Shown one piece after another: positions 6,766-13,481 of a stretch of DNA of 32,604 bases. Under the pieces are notes generated by a model. The model saw only the letters and a list, made by a program, of their open reading frames with translations, had not been told where the DNA came from and did no database searches. How positions within the stretch are numbered: position 1 is the first letter of the stretch; each line of letters opens with the position of its first letter. Origin of the DNA: a virus; the IMG/VR virus record IMGVR_UViG_3300020207_000092, positions 1 through 32,604 of that record; one strand, 5' to 3'. A program made the translations under genes and the position numbers.

Positions 6766-6990
6766 GATATCTGCTTTCTTCATACTAGCGTTGGCTTTAA
6801 TTCCATTCTTTTTAGCATGAGCTAACAAGTCATTCTTTGACATACCTTTTAAATCTACCGCTTGTGACTTTTTTGTTGTAGTTTTCTTGGCTTTAGGTTT
6901 TGGCTTCTCTTCTGGTGCCGGAATAGCAGCTTCTACAGCCGCTGGCAATGAAGGTCCAATTCCTAAAATACGTTTTAACCAATTTAACAT
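6742..6990 (-). CDS. small protein with C-terminal HeH/SAP-like domain, 82 aa
   Basis: The start at 6990 is supported by a strong AAGGAGG site on the minus strand (complement of 6998-7004) and an exact late promoter upstream. The layout is a short amphipathic N-terminus (MLNWLKRILGIG), a Pro/Ala/Lys-rich linker (about residues 20-43), then a compact helix-turn-helix pattern (DLKGMSKNDLLAHAKKNGI, then a MKKADILAAI helix) of the HeH/SAP/Rho-N type. This fold binds nucleic acid in several proteins, so a small DNA- or RNA-associated late protein is a reasonable inference. Similar short proteins with Lys/Pro-rich linkers are, from memory, common in marine phages. It is encoded opposite to its neighbours and overlaps the coiled-coil gene end-to-end. 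Confidence 0.75.
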   Translation of the reverse strand: MLNWLKRILGIGPSLPAAVEAAIPAPEEKPKPKAKKTTTKKSQAVDLKGMSKNDLLAHAKKNGIKANASMKKADILAAINNS

Positions 6991-7014
6991 AATATATCCT
7001 CCTTAAGGAATAAT

Positions 7015-7022
7015 TATTTATA
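7015..7022 (-). promoter_or_regulatory. T4-type late promoter on the minus strand, exact TATAAATA
   Basis: The complement of TATTTATA gives TATAAATA reading leftwards, 24 nt before the start of the HeH/SAP-like gene at 6990. Together with the AAGGAGG ribosome site this makes a clear late transcription unit pointing away from the oxygenase cassette. Confidence 0.75.
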
Positions 7023-7048
7023 CGAGTAATAATACAAAGGATTAAAAT

Positions 7049-7804
7049 TTGACACGTATTAAAAACCAAATTTTGAATCATATTCACAAACAGTTTTCAA
7101 ATACATACGAACTACAACGTGAATATAGAAGTCATCCCGGATATAGTAAATTAGAAATTAAAAACTTTTTGCCAATTAATGTTGTACATCAAATGGCAGA
7201 AGAACTAGAAAAACTTCCTTTAGAACAAGGTAAAAAGTTTACTCGAAAAGGTAGTTGTATGTATGAGTACAACGATTTAGATGTAACTCCTGTACAAGAC
7301 GAAGTAGTACACACATTACACAGTTCTACTTTTTTAAAATGGTTACAAGCAGTAACCGATACTGTTGACCTAATACCTGATCCGCACTTAGTCGGTGCAG
7401 GATATGCTAAAGCGTTTAACGGTGACAGTCTAAAAGTGCATACTGACTTTAATTGGAATGAACAATTAAGATTACATCGTCGGCTAAGTGTTATAATCTA
7501 TTTAAACGAAAATTGGAAAAAGGCTTGGGGTGGTAGTTTAGATTTTTATGATACAGACAGAAAAAATATTATTAGTAGCGTAGTTCCAGGTGCCGGTAAT
7601 CTTGTGGTGTGGAGTTACGATAATCTAGCATTTCACGGATATCCAGAGCCTATGAAAACTCCTGCAGGTGTTTCTCGTAAAAATTTAAGATTATTTTATT
7701 ATGTAAGCAACGCACAACACGATGATAAATTTCCTCCACATCGTAGTTTATACTGGTTTGATAACGAAGAAGGCGTCCCGTACGACAAGCCATGGGAAAA
7801 ATAA
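7049..7804 (+). CDS. 2-oxoglutarate/Fe(II)-dependent oxygenase (prolyl-4-hydroxylase type)
   Basis: TTG 7049 is the likely start, with AAGG at 7037-7040; no in-frame ATG precedes the conserved region. The 251-aa product has the double-stranded beta-helix signature of the prolyl hydroxylase-like family: the HTD metal motif (H131, D133), LSVIIYLNENW, GGSLDFYD, the distal histidine in AFHGYPEP (H196) and a following R210 placed to bind 2-oxoglutarate. All catalytic residues appear intact, so an active oxygenase that hydroxylates a protein, nucleotide or small-molecule substrate is likely. It is the first gene of a six-gene unit in which every junction overlaps. No clear sigma70 or late promoter is visible in the 58 nt upstream. 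Confidence 0.82.
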   Translation: MTRIKNQILNHIHKQFSNTYELQREYRSHPGYSKLEIKNFLPINVVHQMAEELEKLPLEQGKKFTRKGSCMYEYNDLDVTPVQDEVVHTLHSSTFLKWLQAVTDTVDLIPDPHLVGAGYAKAFNGDSLKVHTDFNWNEQLRLHRRLSVIIYLNENWKKAWGGSLDFYDTDRKNIISSVVPGAGNLVVWSYDNLAFHGYPEPMKTPAGVSRKNLRLFYYVSNAQHDDKFPPHRSLYWFDNEEGVPYDKPWEK

Positions 7805-8310
7805 ATTTCGACTTACCAGATTTTAACTATAAAAACTATAAATGGATTATAGAAGACAACGTAACTATTCTTGGACGTTCAAATAGTTTCGAAGATCAAA
7901 ATGTTAAAAATGTAGAAGCAGGATACACATCTCAAAATTCTATGTATTATAGAAATTTTGAAGTAGATGGCGCTGTGCATGATTTTTGTCGTACACTATT
8001 TCCAAGATACAGCGTTGGCATTATGAAACAGCCCCCTGGACAAACACTTCCAGTACACACTGATACATTTTTTCAATTTGCAAAAAATAATAATGTAGAA
8101 CCAAGTAGTTGTTGTAGGGTAAACATTTTTTTAGAAGACTGGCAAAGTGGTCATTATTTTGAAATAAATGAAAATTCGGTCTTGCATTGGAAGCAAGGTG
8201 ATGCTATAATAATAAAATGTAATGAACCGCATCTCAGCGGCAATATGGGCATGACGAACAAATATACCATGCAAGTAACCGGAGTAATAGATGAATTTAA
8301 GAGGAGCTAA
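7792..8310 (+). CDS. second 2OG-Fe(II) oxygenase-fold protein (Asp/Asn beta-hydroxylase-like)
   Basis: At 172 aa this overlaps the preceding gene by 13 nt. A cupin/double-stranded beta-helix core can be read: PPGQTLPVHTDTFF with a HxD pair (H89, D91), CCRVNIFLEDWQSGHYFEI, HWKQGDAIII, and the distal histidine in NEPHLSGN (H147), followed by NKYTMQVTG where a basic residue could bind 2-oxoglutarate. The spacing and GDAII strand resemble aspartyl/asparaginyl beta-hydroxylase-like oxygenases more than prolyl hydroxylases. Two different oxygenase folds in tandem suggest two oxidation steps or two substrates. The next gene starts 20 nt before its stop. Confidence 0.7.
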   Translation: MGKINFDLPDFNYKNYKWIIEDNVTILGRSNSFEDQNVKNVEAGYTSQNSMYYRNFEVDGAVHDFCRTLFPRYSVGIMKQPPGQTLPVHTDTFFQFAKNNNVEPSSCCRVNIFLEDWQSGHYFEINENSVLHWKQGDAIIIKCNEPHLSGNMGMTNKYTMQVTGVIDEFKRS

Positions 8311-9172
8311 ACCTTTAGTAGATCCTAACATAAAAGATTTTATACAAAATCTGGATCCTACTAGCGATTTATACAACAGTAATATACCAGCTGAATTTAC
8401 AGAAAATTATTTTAATTGGATTAACTCTAGTAAACTAAATGATTTAAAAGGGTTAGAACTTTTTACAAATCGTAAACTAGTTGCAGGATCAGCACAAGCA
8501 TTTGATCATTGGTATTGGCGTCACAAGAACAGAACATTTAGATTTTTCCGTGGCGAATTTATGTATCATAGTGCAGTATTAAAACATGGAGGCTTATGGG
8601 CTTACATTAACGATAGAAAATTGCAGACTAACGATGCTGTAATTATTAGTGTTCCCTTTTCGGACTATGGCAGACAACACGAAGATTTAGAGAATGTATT
8701 AGTTAACTGTGATGTTTTAGGTATACCTGTATTATTAGATTTTGCGTATTATCCTTGTACTAAAAACATTAACTTAGACTTAACAAAATACAAGTGTGTA
8801 GAAACTGTAACATTTAGTATTTCAAAAGCATTTTATGGTGCAGAATTTTTACGAGTAGGTATGCGTTTAGAACGCACAGACACCGATGACGGAGTAGATG
8901 TATTCAATTCTGTAGATATGCATAACCGTGTTTCGTTAAGTATTGCTAATAGCTTAATTAACAAATTTAGTATAGATTATAATTGGAATACACATGAGCG
9001 GACTTACCTAGATGTTTGTGTAGAAAATGATTTAAACAGTACTGATTGTATTATGTTTGGATTAGGCGGTGATGAATGGGAAATGATGAACAGAGGCACA
9101 GAAGTTAATAGAGTATGTGTGTCAGAATTAATAGGAGAGAAATTAAATGGCATCTATAGTAAGCAGTCATAA
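8291..9172 (+). CDS. short fold-type I PLP-dependent aminotransferase-like protein
   Basis: The 293-aa product shows the class I/II aminotransferase layout. VAGSAQAFDHWY (about 64-75) resembles the phosphate-cup GS segment, then VIISVPFSDYGRQHEDL, VLLDFAYYP with the cofactor-ring aspartate (D150) and tyrosine (Y153), and TFSISKAF with the Schiff-base lysine (K179), followed by LRVGMRL with the usual arginine (R188). These are the residues expected for a working PLP enzyme. Family members are usually 350-400 aa; here the C-terminal small domain is short or missing. It may amine-load a keto substrate for the amidinotransferase encoded next, an order also found for guanidino-sugar biosynthesis. 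That link is inference. It overlaps both neighbours, by 20 and 26 nt. Confidence 0.65.
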   Translation: MNLRGAKPLVDPNIKDFIQNLDPTSDLYNSNIPAEFTENYFNWINSSKLNDLKGLELFTNRKLVAGSAQAFDHWYWRHKNRTFRFFRGEFMYHSAVLKHGGLWAYINDRKLQTNDAVIISVPFSDYGRQHEDLENVLVNCDVLGIPVLLDFAYYPCTKNINLDLTKYKCVETVTFSISKAFYGAEFLRVGMRLERTDTDDGVDVFNSVDMHNRVSLSIANSLINKFSIDYNWNTHERTYLDVCVENDLNSTDCIMFGLGGDEWEMMNRGTEVNRVCVSELIGEKLNGIYSKQS

Positions 9173-10211
9173 TGACTGGGATCCACTAGAAGAAATTTTT
9201 GTAGGTATTGCAGATCATGCACGTATTCCAACAGTTGATAAATCAACTCACAGTTTTGGTTTTGCAGACTGTACCTACGAGCAAATTAAAGATTTAGAAG
9301 GACCATCGCCCCAATGGGTAGTTGACGAAGCTAATGAAGATTTAGACGGACTTTCAAAAACACTAGAAGGGCTAGGAGTTAAAGTAAGACGTCCACATGC
9401 GATTGATCATTCTAAAGAATTTTCGTCTCCTGATTGGAAAACAACAGGATGGTACACATATTGTCCACGTGATTTGTTGTTACCTTTAGATAACTTAATT
9501 ATCGATTGTCCCGGTGCAATGAGAGCAAGGCAGTATGAAACATTAGCATATCGTTATTTTATGTATGAAGTAATGGAAATGGGAACAGAATGGATTGCAG
9601 CGCCGCGCCCGAGATTGTTAGATGACAGTTATCAATTAGACGATCTAAGCATTCCTACACTTACAAATGAAGAAGTAGTATTTGATGCTCCAAACGTAGT
9701 AAGACTTGGAAAAGATTTACTTTATCAAGTTTCTAACTCAGGAAATATGTGGGGATATAAATGGCTTAAAAGCATACTAGAACCAAGAGGCTATCGTATA
9801 CATCTAGCTGAAAAGTTTTACAGTTATTCTCACTTTGACTCAACTGTTATTCCACTTCGTCCTGGACTAGTTTTGTTTAATGGCGATCGTTGTACGCCAG
9901 ACTGGTATCCTCCAATCTTTAAAGACTGGGATAAAATTTATATCCCAGGAGACGAAGTTGTAGATATTGGATCTAATTTAGAAGGTAACGTAAGTCCTTG
10001 CTCTAAGTATATTGGGTTGAACATGCTAAGTGTTAACGAAGAACTAGTTATTATTGATGAAAATCAAGACTATGTTCGTCGCGAACTTAATAAACATGGC
10101 ATTGAAACTATCGGCTTACCGATGCGCCAAGCACGTACACTAAGCGGAGGGTTCCATTGTGTAACACTAGATACAAAGCGCAAAGGCTCTTTGGAAAACT
10201 ATTTTGATTGA
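9147..10211 (+). CDS. amidinotransferase, glycine/inosamine-phosphate amidinotransferase family
   Basis: At 354 aa this is close to the family norm. The start is supported by AGGAGAG upstream of ATG 9147. Motifs match arginine:glycine / inosamine amidinotransferases along the whole length: YCPRDLLLP, a YETLAYRY helix, FDAPNVVRLGKDLL with D180, SYSHFDSTVIPL with H229, YIGLNMLSV and SGGFHCVTLDTKRKGSL with C338. Asp, His and Cys form the catalytic triad that moves the amidino group from arginine to an amine acceptor through a Cys-amidino intermediate. All three are present, so activity is expected. The acceptor (glycine, an amino sugar or a novel amine) cannot be read from sequence. It lies between an aminotransferase-like gene and a radical SAM gene, overlapping both. 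Confidence 0.88.
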   Translation: MASIVSSHNDWDPLEEIFVGIADHARIPTVDKSTHSFGFADCTYEQIKDLEGPSPQWVVDEANEDLDGLSKTLEGLGVKVRRPHAIDHSKEFSSPDWKTTGWYTYCPRDLLLPLDNLIIDCPGAMRARQYETLAYRYFMYEVMEMGTEWIAAPRPRLLDDSYQLDDLSIPTLTNEEVVFDAPNVVRLGKDLLYQVSNSGNMWGYKWLKSILEPRGYRIHLAEKFYSYSHFDSTVIPLRPGLVLFNGDRCTPDWYPPIFKDWDKIYIPGDEVVDIGSNLEGNVSPCSKYIGLNMLSVNEELVIIDENQDYVRRELNKHGIETIGLPMRQARTLSGGFHCVTLDTKRKGSLENYFD

Positions 10212-11079
10212 TGAAAGAGGATTTCATTTACCGTTTCTAGAATGGATGATCACAACCAGTTGCGATTTAGCTTGTCCTGGTTGTGATCGTTTTATTGATT
10301 ACGACCATCCATGGCATGAAGAGTTTGAAGAACTTAAAGAAAATATGTTTTCTTGGAGTAAGCGTCTTGATCCTGATAATTTTACTATTATAGGTGGAGA
10401 ACCTTTAATCCATCCTAAAATATATGACATATTAAAACACAGCAGAACATGTTTTGATCATGCTAGAATAGAAGTATATTCAAATGGATTTTTCTTACCA
10501 AAAAGAAATAATCTGTTAGAAGTACTATTAGATATACAACCTGCAAAACTTAGTATTACATTTCATAATACCAATCCTACTATAAGACAAAAAATTGAAG
10601 ATAATATTAGGACACATATTATTAGAGATTTAGAGTGGAAACTAGAACCTAATAATATATGGCGATATCAAGATGTTGAACTCGAAGTAACAGATCCTAC
10701 ACAAGGTGGATGGTATGATTATAGACGCAACATTAATGGTGTGTTAAAACCGTGGAATGATAATGATCCACAGAGCAGTTATTCAAAATGTAGTGCAAAT
10801 ATCTATCCTATAATTTATAAAAATCGTTTATACAAATGTCCTCCTATTAGTATGCTAGAAACACATGCTAAAAAATACGGGTTAGATGCAGACGATGATT
10901 GGACAGAATATTTAAAATATAAAGGACTAGCTATAGATTGCAGTGAATACGAACTGCAAGGGTTTGTAACAAATATTTTTGAACCACATCCTATTTGTGC
11001 AATGTGTCCTGCAAATCCAAAATTAAAACCTCAGCAAGAAGCATTGTTGAAAGGTAAAATTCATGAAGAACATTTATAA
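10204..11079 (+). CDS. radical SAM enzyme with additional C-terminal cysteines
   Basis: The start is probably TTG 10204, overlapping the amidinotransferase end by 8 nt; the ATG at 10211 is in another frame. TSCDLACPGCDRF contains the CxxxCxxC cluster (C20, C24, C27) that binds the 4Fe-4S cluster and S-adenosylmethionine, and IIGGEPLIHP carries the GGEP motif (64-67). Five more cysteines (C196, C212, C246, C265, C268), with KCPP and CAMCPANP contexts, look like a SPASM/twitch-type auxiliary cluster. Such enzymes modify peptides, sugars or cofactors by radical chemistry. It does not look like QueE, which lacks such a tail. Its substrate is unknown, but linkage to an amidinotransferase and oxygenases points to one pathway. 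The IscA-like gene at 13482 might support Fe-S loading. Confidence 0.85.
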   Translation: MIDERGFHLPFLEWMITTSCDLACPGCDRFIDYDHPWHEEFEELKENMFSWSKRLDPDNFTIIGGEPLIHPKIYDILKHSRTCFDHARIEVYSNGFFLPKRNNLLEVLLDIQPAKLSITFHNTNPTIRQKIEDNIRTHIIRDLEWKLEPNNIWRYQDVELEVTDPTQGGWYDYRRNINGVLKPWNDNDPQSSYSKCSANIYPIIYKNRLYKCPPISMLETHAKKYGLDADDDWTEYLKYKGLAIDCSEYELQGFVTNIFEPHPICAMCPANPKLKPQQEALLKGKIHEEHL

Positions 11080-12142
11080 GCCGCCGGCACCGATTAAAGT
11101 ATTGCGAAAAGGACTAATACCGTCAAAAGGTATAACATCATCTCGCCTCTGGAGTTTCTTAAAGACTATAAACTTTTTGTATGAAGACAACATAAGCGAT
11201 AACAGTATTTTGTTTTTTGAAAATGTAGGATTAAATTTTGATAGACTAAAAAGTATCGAGTTTAAGCCTAACGACTTTTTAGTGGTAGACGACACATATG
11301 AAGGATTGCTAACACAAGAACAAGTAGATTATATAATATCTCTAGGTATAGATTACGCTATTTGTTCTAGCAATGAAAATTTATTTGGTGATAATGTTTA
11401 CTTCTTTAGTTTTCATTTACTCTATAAAGATTACGACAATATTAAAGTACAAAACCCGTTTAGTGTTAATCTAGAAAAAAGAGAAAATATATTTTTATCG
11501 TTAAACAGACAGACAAGGACACACAGATTAAAATTAGTAAGTTATCTAGCTGAAAAAGATTTATTAGAAAAATCTATAGTTAGTTGCGATTATATAGAAT
11601 TACACAATATAGAAAATAATGACATATTAGAAGATAATTTAGAGTTGCTAACTCCTAAAGAAATTAATACCCTAACAGAAATTTTACCTTTAAGACTAGA
11701 TGATACAAATAATGTAAAGCATCTACCCGACCCTAGCACATTCTATCAAAACAGCTATTGGAGTTTAATCGGCGAACGTGATTTTTATTCTGACGTTTAT
11801 GTTGGCTGGACTGAAAAAGTTTTAAAATCGTTTTTATTTTATCATCCATTTATAGTTGTAGGACTACCATTTACTCTTGAATCTTTAAAAAGTTTTGGGT
11901 TTAAAACATTTGATAATTATATAGACGAATCTTATGATACTATTACTGATCACCACAAACGTTTTAATTCTATTAAAGAACAAATTGATAGATTAGCAGA
12001 AAAAACTATTGACGAACATCACAAAATATATCAAGACATGCTGCCATTATTAGAATATAACCACAATTTATACAAAGATATAAATTTACGTTATGGACCA
12101 ACAGAATTAATGGATCAATTAACAAAGGCTAAACTAAAATAA
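11063..12142 (+). CDS. glycosyltransferase-like protein (exostosin-like phage type)
   Basis: The 359-aa product overlaps the radical SAM gene by 17 nt and ends the cassette. The middle has an IFLSLNRQTRTHRLKLVSYL segment, and the C-terminal third has a WSLIGERDFY ... TEKVLKSFLFYHPFIVVG ... SLKSFGFKTF ... IDESYD series. From memory, this series recurs in phage glycosyltransferase-like proteins related to exostosin or fucosyltransferase C-terminal domains, where the TEK helix and IVVG loop bind the nucleotide sugar. No DxD motif is obvious. It may attach the cassette's product to an acceptor, but this is inferred from position. It converges with and overlaps the minus-strand gene by 28 nt. Confidence 0.6.
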   Translation: MKNIYKPPAPIKVLRKGLIPSKGITSSRLWSFLKTINFLYEDNISDNSILFFENVGLNFDRLKSIEFKPNDFLVVDDTYEGLLTQEQVDYIISLGIDYAICSSNENLFGDNVYFFSFHLLYKDYDNIKVQNPFSVNLEKRENIFLSLNRQTRTHRLKLVSYLAEKDLLEKSIVSCDYIELHNIENNDILEDNLELLTPKEINTLTEILPLRLDDTNNVKHLPDPSTFYQNSYWSLIGERDFYSDVYVGWTEKVLKSFLFYHPFIVVGLPFTLESLKSFGFKTFDNYIDESYDTITDHHKRFNSIKEQIDRLAEKTIDEHHKIYQDMLPLLEYNHNLYKDINLRYGPTELMDQLTKAKLK

Positions 12143-12699
12143 ATTACATATCTATTTTCGTTAATATTTTCATTAGTAGTTTGCATAGACTTCAAATTTC
12201 CAGGATATACAATAATATCTCCTTCAGGGGTTACAGTTTCAAACTTTTCAACATTAAATTCGTTTGCTTCTTTTCTGTGCATTTTTGAATAATAACTTAT
12301 ATTGTTATTAGGATTATCTATTAAAAGATTACCACTATTGGGCGGTGTTTTAACAAAATACATGCCTGTTGCAAAAGAATTAGGAACTTCTACAGGCATT
12401 AGCAATCCGCCGGGCATTGTACAACTACCCCACATTTGTTGTATTCCTAGTTGCGTCATATGCGGTTCTAGTTCCCAGGTTTCTATTAGTGTGTTTGATA
12501 TTAAAGATATAGTTTCTACTAAAGGTTGGAATAGTGTTTTATTATGCAATTCTCCTTCAGTGAGAAAGCCTTTGTTATATGTTTCTCTATCTGTTTCTTC
12601 AATGTAATCTATATATGACTGTTGTTCGTCTTTATGCGAGTCATATGTCATAATCCATAAAGGAGAAACAAACATCGGATAAGCTACTAGTTTTGACAT
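12115..12699 (-). CDS. 2OG-Fe(II) oxygenase-fold protein (TIGR02466-like), probably without metal ligands
   Basis: The 194-aa product follows the TIGR02466-type oxygenase layout: an N-terminal YPMFVSPLWIM strand, a helical region, then PVEVPNSFATGMYFVKTPPN SG (space marks a line break in the motif), a DNPNNN loop and EGDIIVYPGNLKSMQTTNEN. In active members the HPHxHP-type stretch before the PNS motif and a histidine in the FPSWLxH region bind iron. Here they align with MPVEVP and NLKSMQ, with no histidine at any of the sites. The fold is kept and catalysis is probably lost, so a binding or structural role is likely. No ribosome site precedes the start; a late-type TGTAAATA box ends 5 nt before the ATG. 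It is opposite to, and overlaps the end of, the oxygenase cassette. Confidence 0.65.
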   Translation of the reverse strand: MSKLVAYPMFVSPLWIMTYDSHKDEQQSYIDYIEETDRETYNKGFLTEGELHNKTLFQPLVETISLISNTLIETWELEPHMTQLGIQQMWGSCTMPGGLLMPVEVPNSFATGMYFVKTPPNSGNLLIDNPNNNISYYSKMHRKEANEFNVEKFETVTPEGDIIVYPGNLKSMQTTNENINENRYVIYFSLAFVN

Positions 12700-12704
12700 A
12701 CAGA

Positions 12705-12718
12705 TATTTACATAAATA
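12705..12718. promoter_or_regulatory. divergent overlapping late promoter boxes
   Basis: TATTTACATAAATA holds two head-to-head late boxes. CATAAATA (12711-12718, plus strand) serves the small membrane gene at 12739, which also has an AAGGAG ribosome site. TGTAAATA (complement of 12705-12712, minus strand) serves the pseudo-oxygenase at 12699. They share two base pairs, so two polymerases could not occupy both at once. The minus-strand box lies only 5 nt from the ATG, implying a leaderless or near-leaderless mRNA. Confidence 0.55.
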
Positions 12719-12738
12719 ATTTTACAAGGAGAAACATT

Positions 12739-12903
12739 ATGATACAGAAATGGATTAATTCTCGTTTGAAAGAGCGTACTACACTAGATGGTGTTATTCT
12801 AGTTGCAGCAGGCGTTTCATTCTTAATTTTTAAACCTATTGCAGCTCTAGCAGCGTATGGCGCGATTGCTTACGGTGCTTGGACTATTTGGAAAAAGGAA
12901 TGA
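12739..12903 (+). CDS. 54-aa small membrane protein
   Basis: ATG 12739 follows AAGGAG at good spacing and a CATAAATA late box. The product has an amphipathic basic N-terminus (MIQKWINSRLKERTTLDG) and two hydrophobic stretches (about residues 18-31 and 33-49, VILVAAGVSFLIF and IAALAAYGAIAYGAW), ending in WKKE. Size, a basic start and hairpin-like hydrophobic segments suggest an inner-membrane microprotein. Similar RTTLDG-containing small proteins are, from memory, found in other marine T4-like phages, with no known function. The stop overlaps the next ATG (ATGA), so the two genes are coupled. Confidence 0.72.
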   Translation: MIQKWINSRLKERTTLDGVILVAAGVSFLIFKPIAALAAYGAIAYGAWTIWKKE

Positions 12904-13136
12904 GCTGGTTTTTAGTCATTCTTTTTATGGAATGGGAACAATACCCAGTTTACTTGTTTACCGAACCGCAATTTTCAAGTTACGAAGAGTGTATTATAAG
13001 CTCAAGAAACCCGGAAGATGTACAGGGTTATGTTAAAAAACTTCTTGAAGTTTATGGTAGACCTATGCCAGTTAAGGGTGTAGTTTGTATTGACGAAAAT
13101 ATGAAAGATCGTTTGTTAAAAGAACTTAGTATTTAA
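12900..13136 (+). CDS. small conserved protein of unknown function, 78 aa
   Basis: The ATG at 12900 is coupled to the previous stop; an upstream in-frame alternative at 12879 lies inside that gene and is unlikely. The N-terminus MSWFLVILFMEW is hydrophobic and could be a short signal or membrane anchor, followed by a YPVYLFTEPQF strand and a charged C-terminal half with two cysteines (SSYEECII, VVCIDEN). The pattern of an anchor plus a small cysteine-containing domain may indicate a periplasm-facing peptide. I do not recognise the family. It ends 4 nt inside the opposing minus-strand gene. Confidence 0.6.
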   Translation: MSWFLVILFMEWEQYPVYLFTEPQFSSYEECIISSRNPEDVQGYVKKLLEVYGRPMPVKGVVCIDENMKDRLLKELSI

Positions 13137-13420
13137 AGTTTACTAATTGGGAGATCAGAACTAGCAGATAATTTCCATTTTTGCTTTTGTTCTACTCCCT
13201 TTTTTTGTGCAAATTTCTTGCTATCACAGTTACTACAAACATGAAAATAAGAGTTTGATAGACGTTTAGGGTCTATATTTCCTCTAGGACGTTCGAATTC
13301 TATATCACAATTATCACATCTAAACACACACATAGTTAATTCACGCTTGTAGAGGTGTTCCTTGCCGGTTTTACTAACCCTTGTATGCCTGGTTTTAACC
13401 TTATATTCTTTTATATACAT
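13133..13420 (-). CDS. zinc-ribbon protein of unknown function, 95 aa
   Basis: Two CxxC pairs, FRCDNCDIEF and HVCSNCDSKKF, about 26 residues apart, form a probable zinc ribbon. Both flanks are rich in Lys/Arg (KEYKVKTRHTRVSKTGK and KKGVEQKQKWK), which suggests contact with nucleic acid. HNH endonucleases can begin with such a ribbon, but no HNH histidines are present. There is no ribosome site before the ATG. The upstream minus strand carries TGTAAATA ending 5 nt before the start, and a TATAAT further up. This is the same arrangement as for the pseudo-oxygenase gene. Confidence 0.62.
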   Translation of the reverse strand: MYIKEYKVKTRHTRVSKTGKEHLYKRELTMCVFRCDNCDIEFERPRGNIDPKRLSNSYFHVCSNCDSKKFAQKKGVEQKQKWKLSASSDLPISKL

Positions 13421-13425
13421 AACTA

Positions 13426-13433
13426 TATTTACA
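13426..13433 (-). promoter_or_regulatory. late-type box TGTAAATA abutting the zinc-ribbon start
   Basis: The minus-strand sequence from this box to the start, ATGTAAATATAGTTATG, differs from the equivalent stretch of the gene at 12699 in only three bases. The box ends 5 nt before the ATG, so transcription would begin at or next to the start codon. It is weaker than the plus-strand boxes because its second base departs from the late consensus. A sigma70-like TATAAT lies at the complement of 13439-13444. Confidence 0.4.
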
Positions 13434-13453
13434 TTAAGATTATAAAATCATAC

Positions 13454-13461
13454 GATAAATA
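13454..13461 (+). promoter_or_regulatory. T4-type late promoter box GATAAATA
   Basis: CGATAAATA lies 20 nt upstream of the IscA-like ATG at 13482, with AAGGAA as ribosome site between. The same CGATAAATA nonamer precedes the genes at 23521 and 25913. Confidence 0.7.
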
Positions 13462-13481
13462 ACTGTAAGGAATGACAAAAT

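Noticed and set aside
7023-7048. Possible sigma70 promoter (TAATAAT) before the oxygenase cassette
   Set aside because: No -35 box at a suitable distance and no late box on this strand. The cassette promoter stays unidentified.
13126-13146. TTAGTA/TACTAA inverted repeat at the convergent end of two genes, as a bidirectional terminator
   Set aside because: Six A-T-rich pairs with no clear U tract on the plus strand; chance is likely in this AT-rich DNA.
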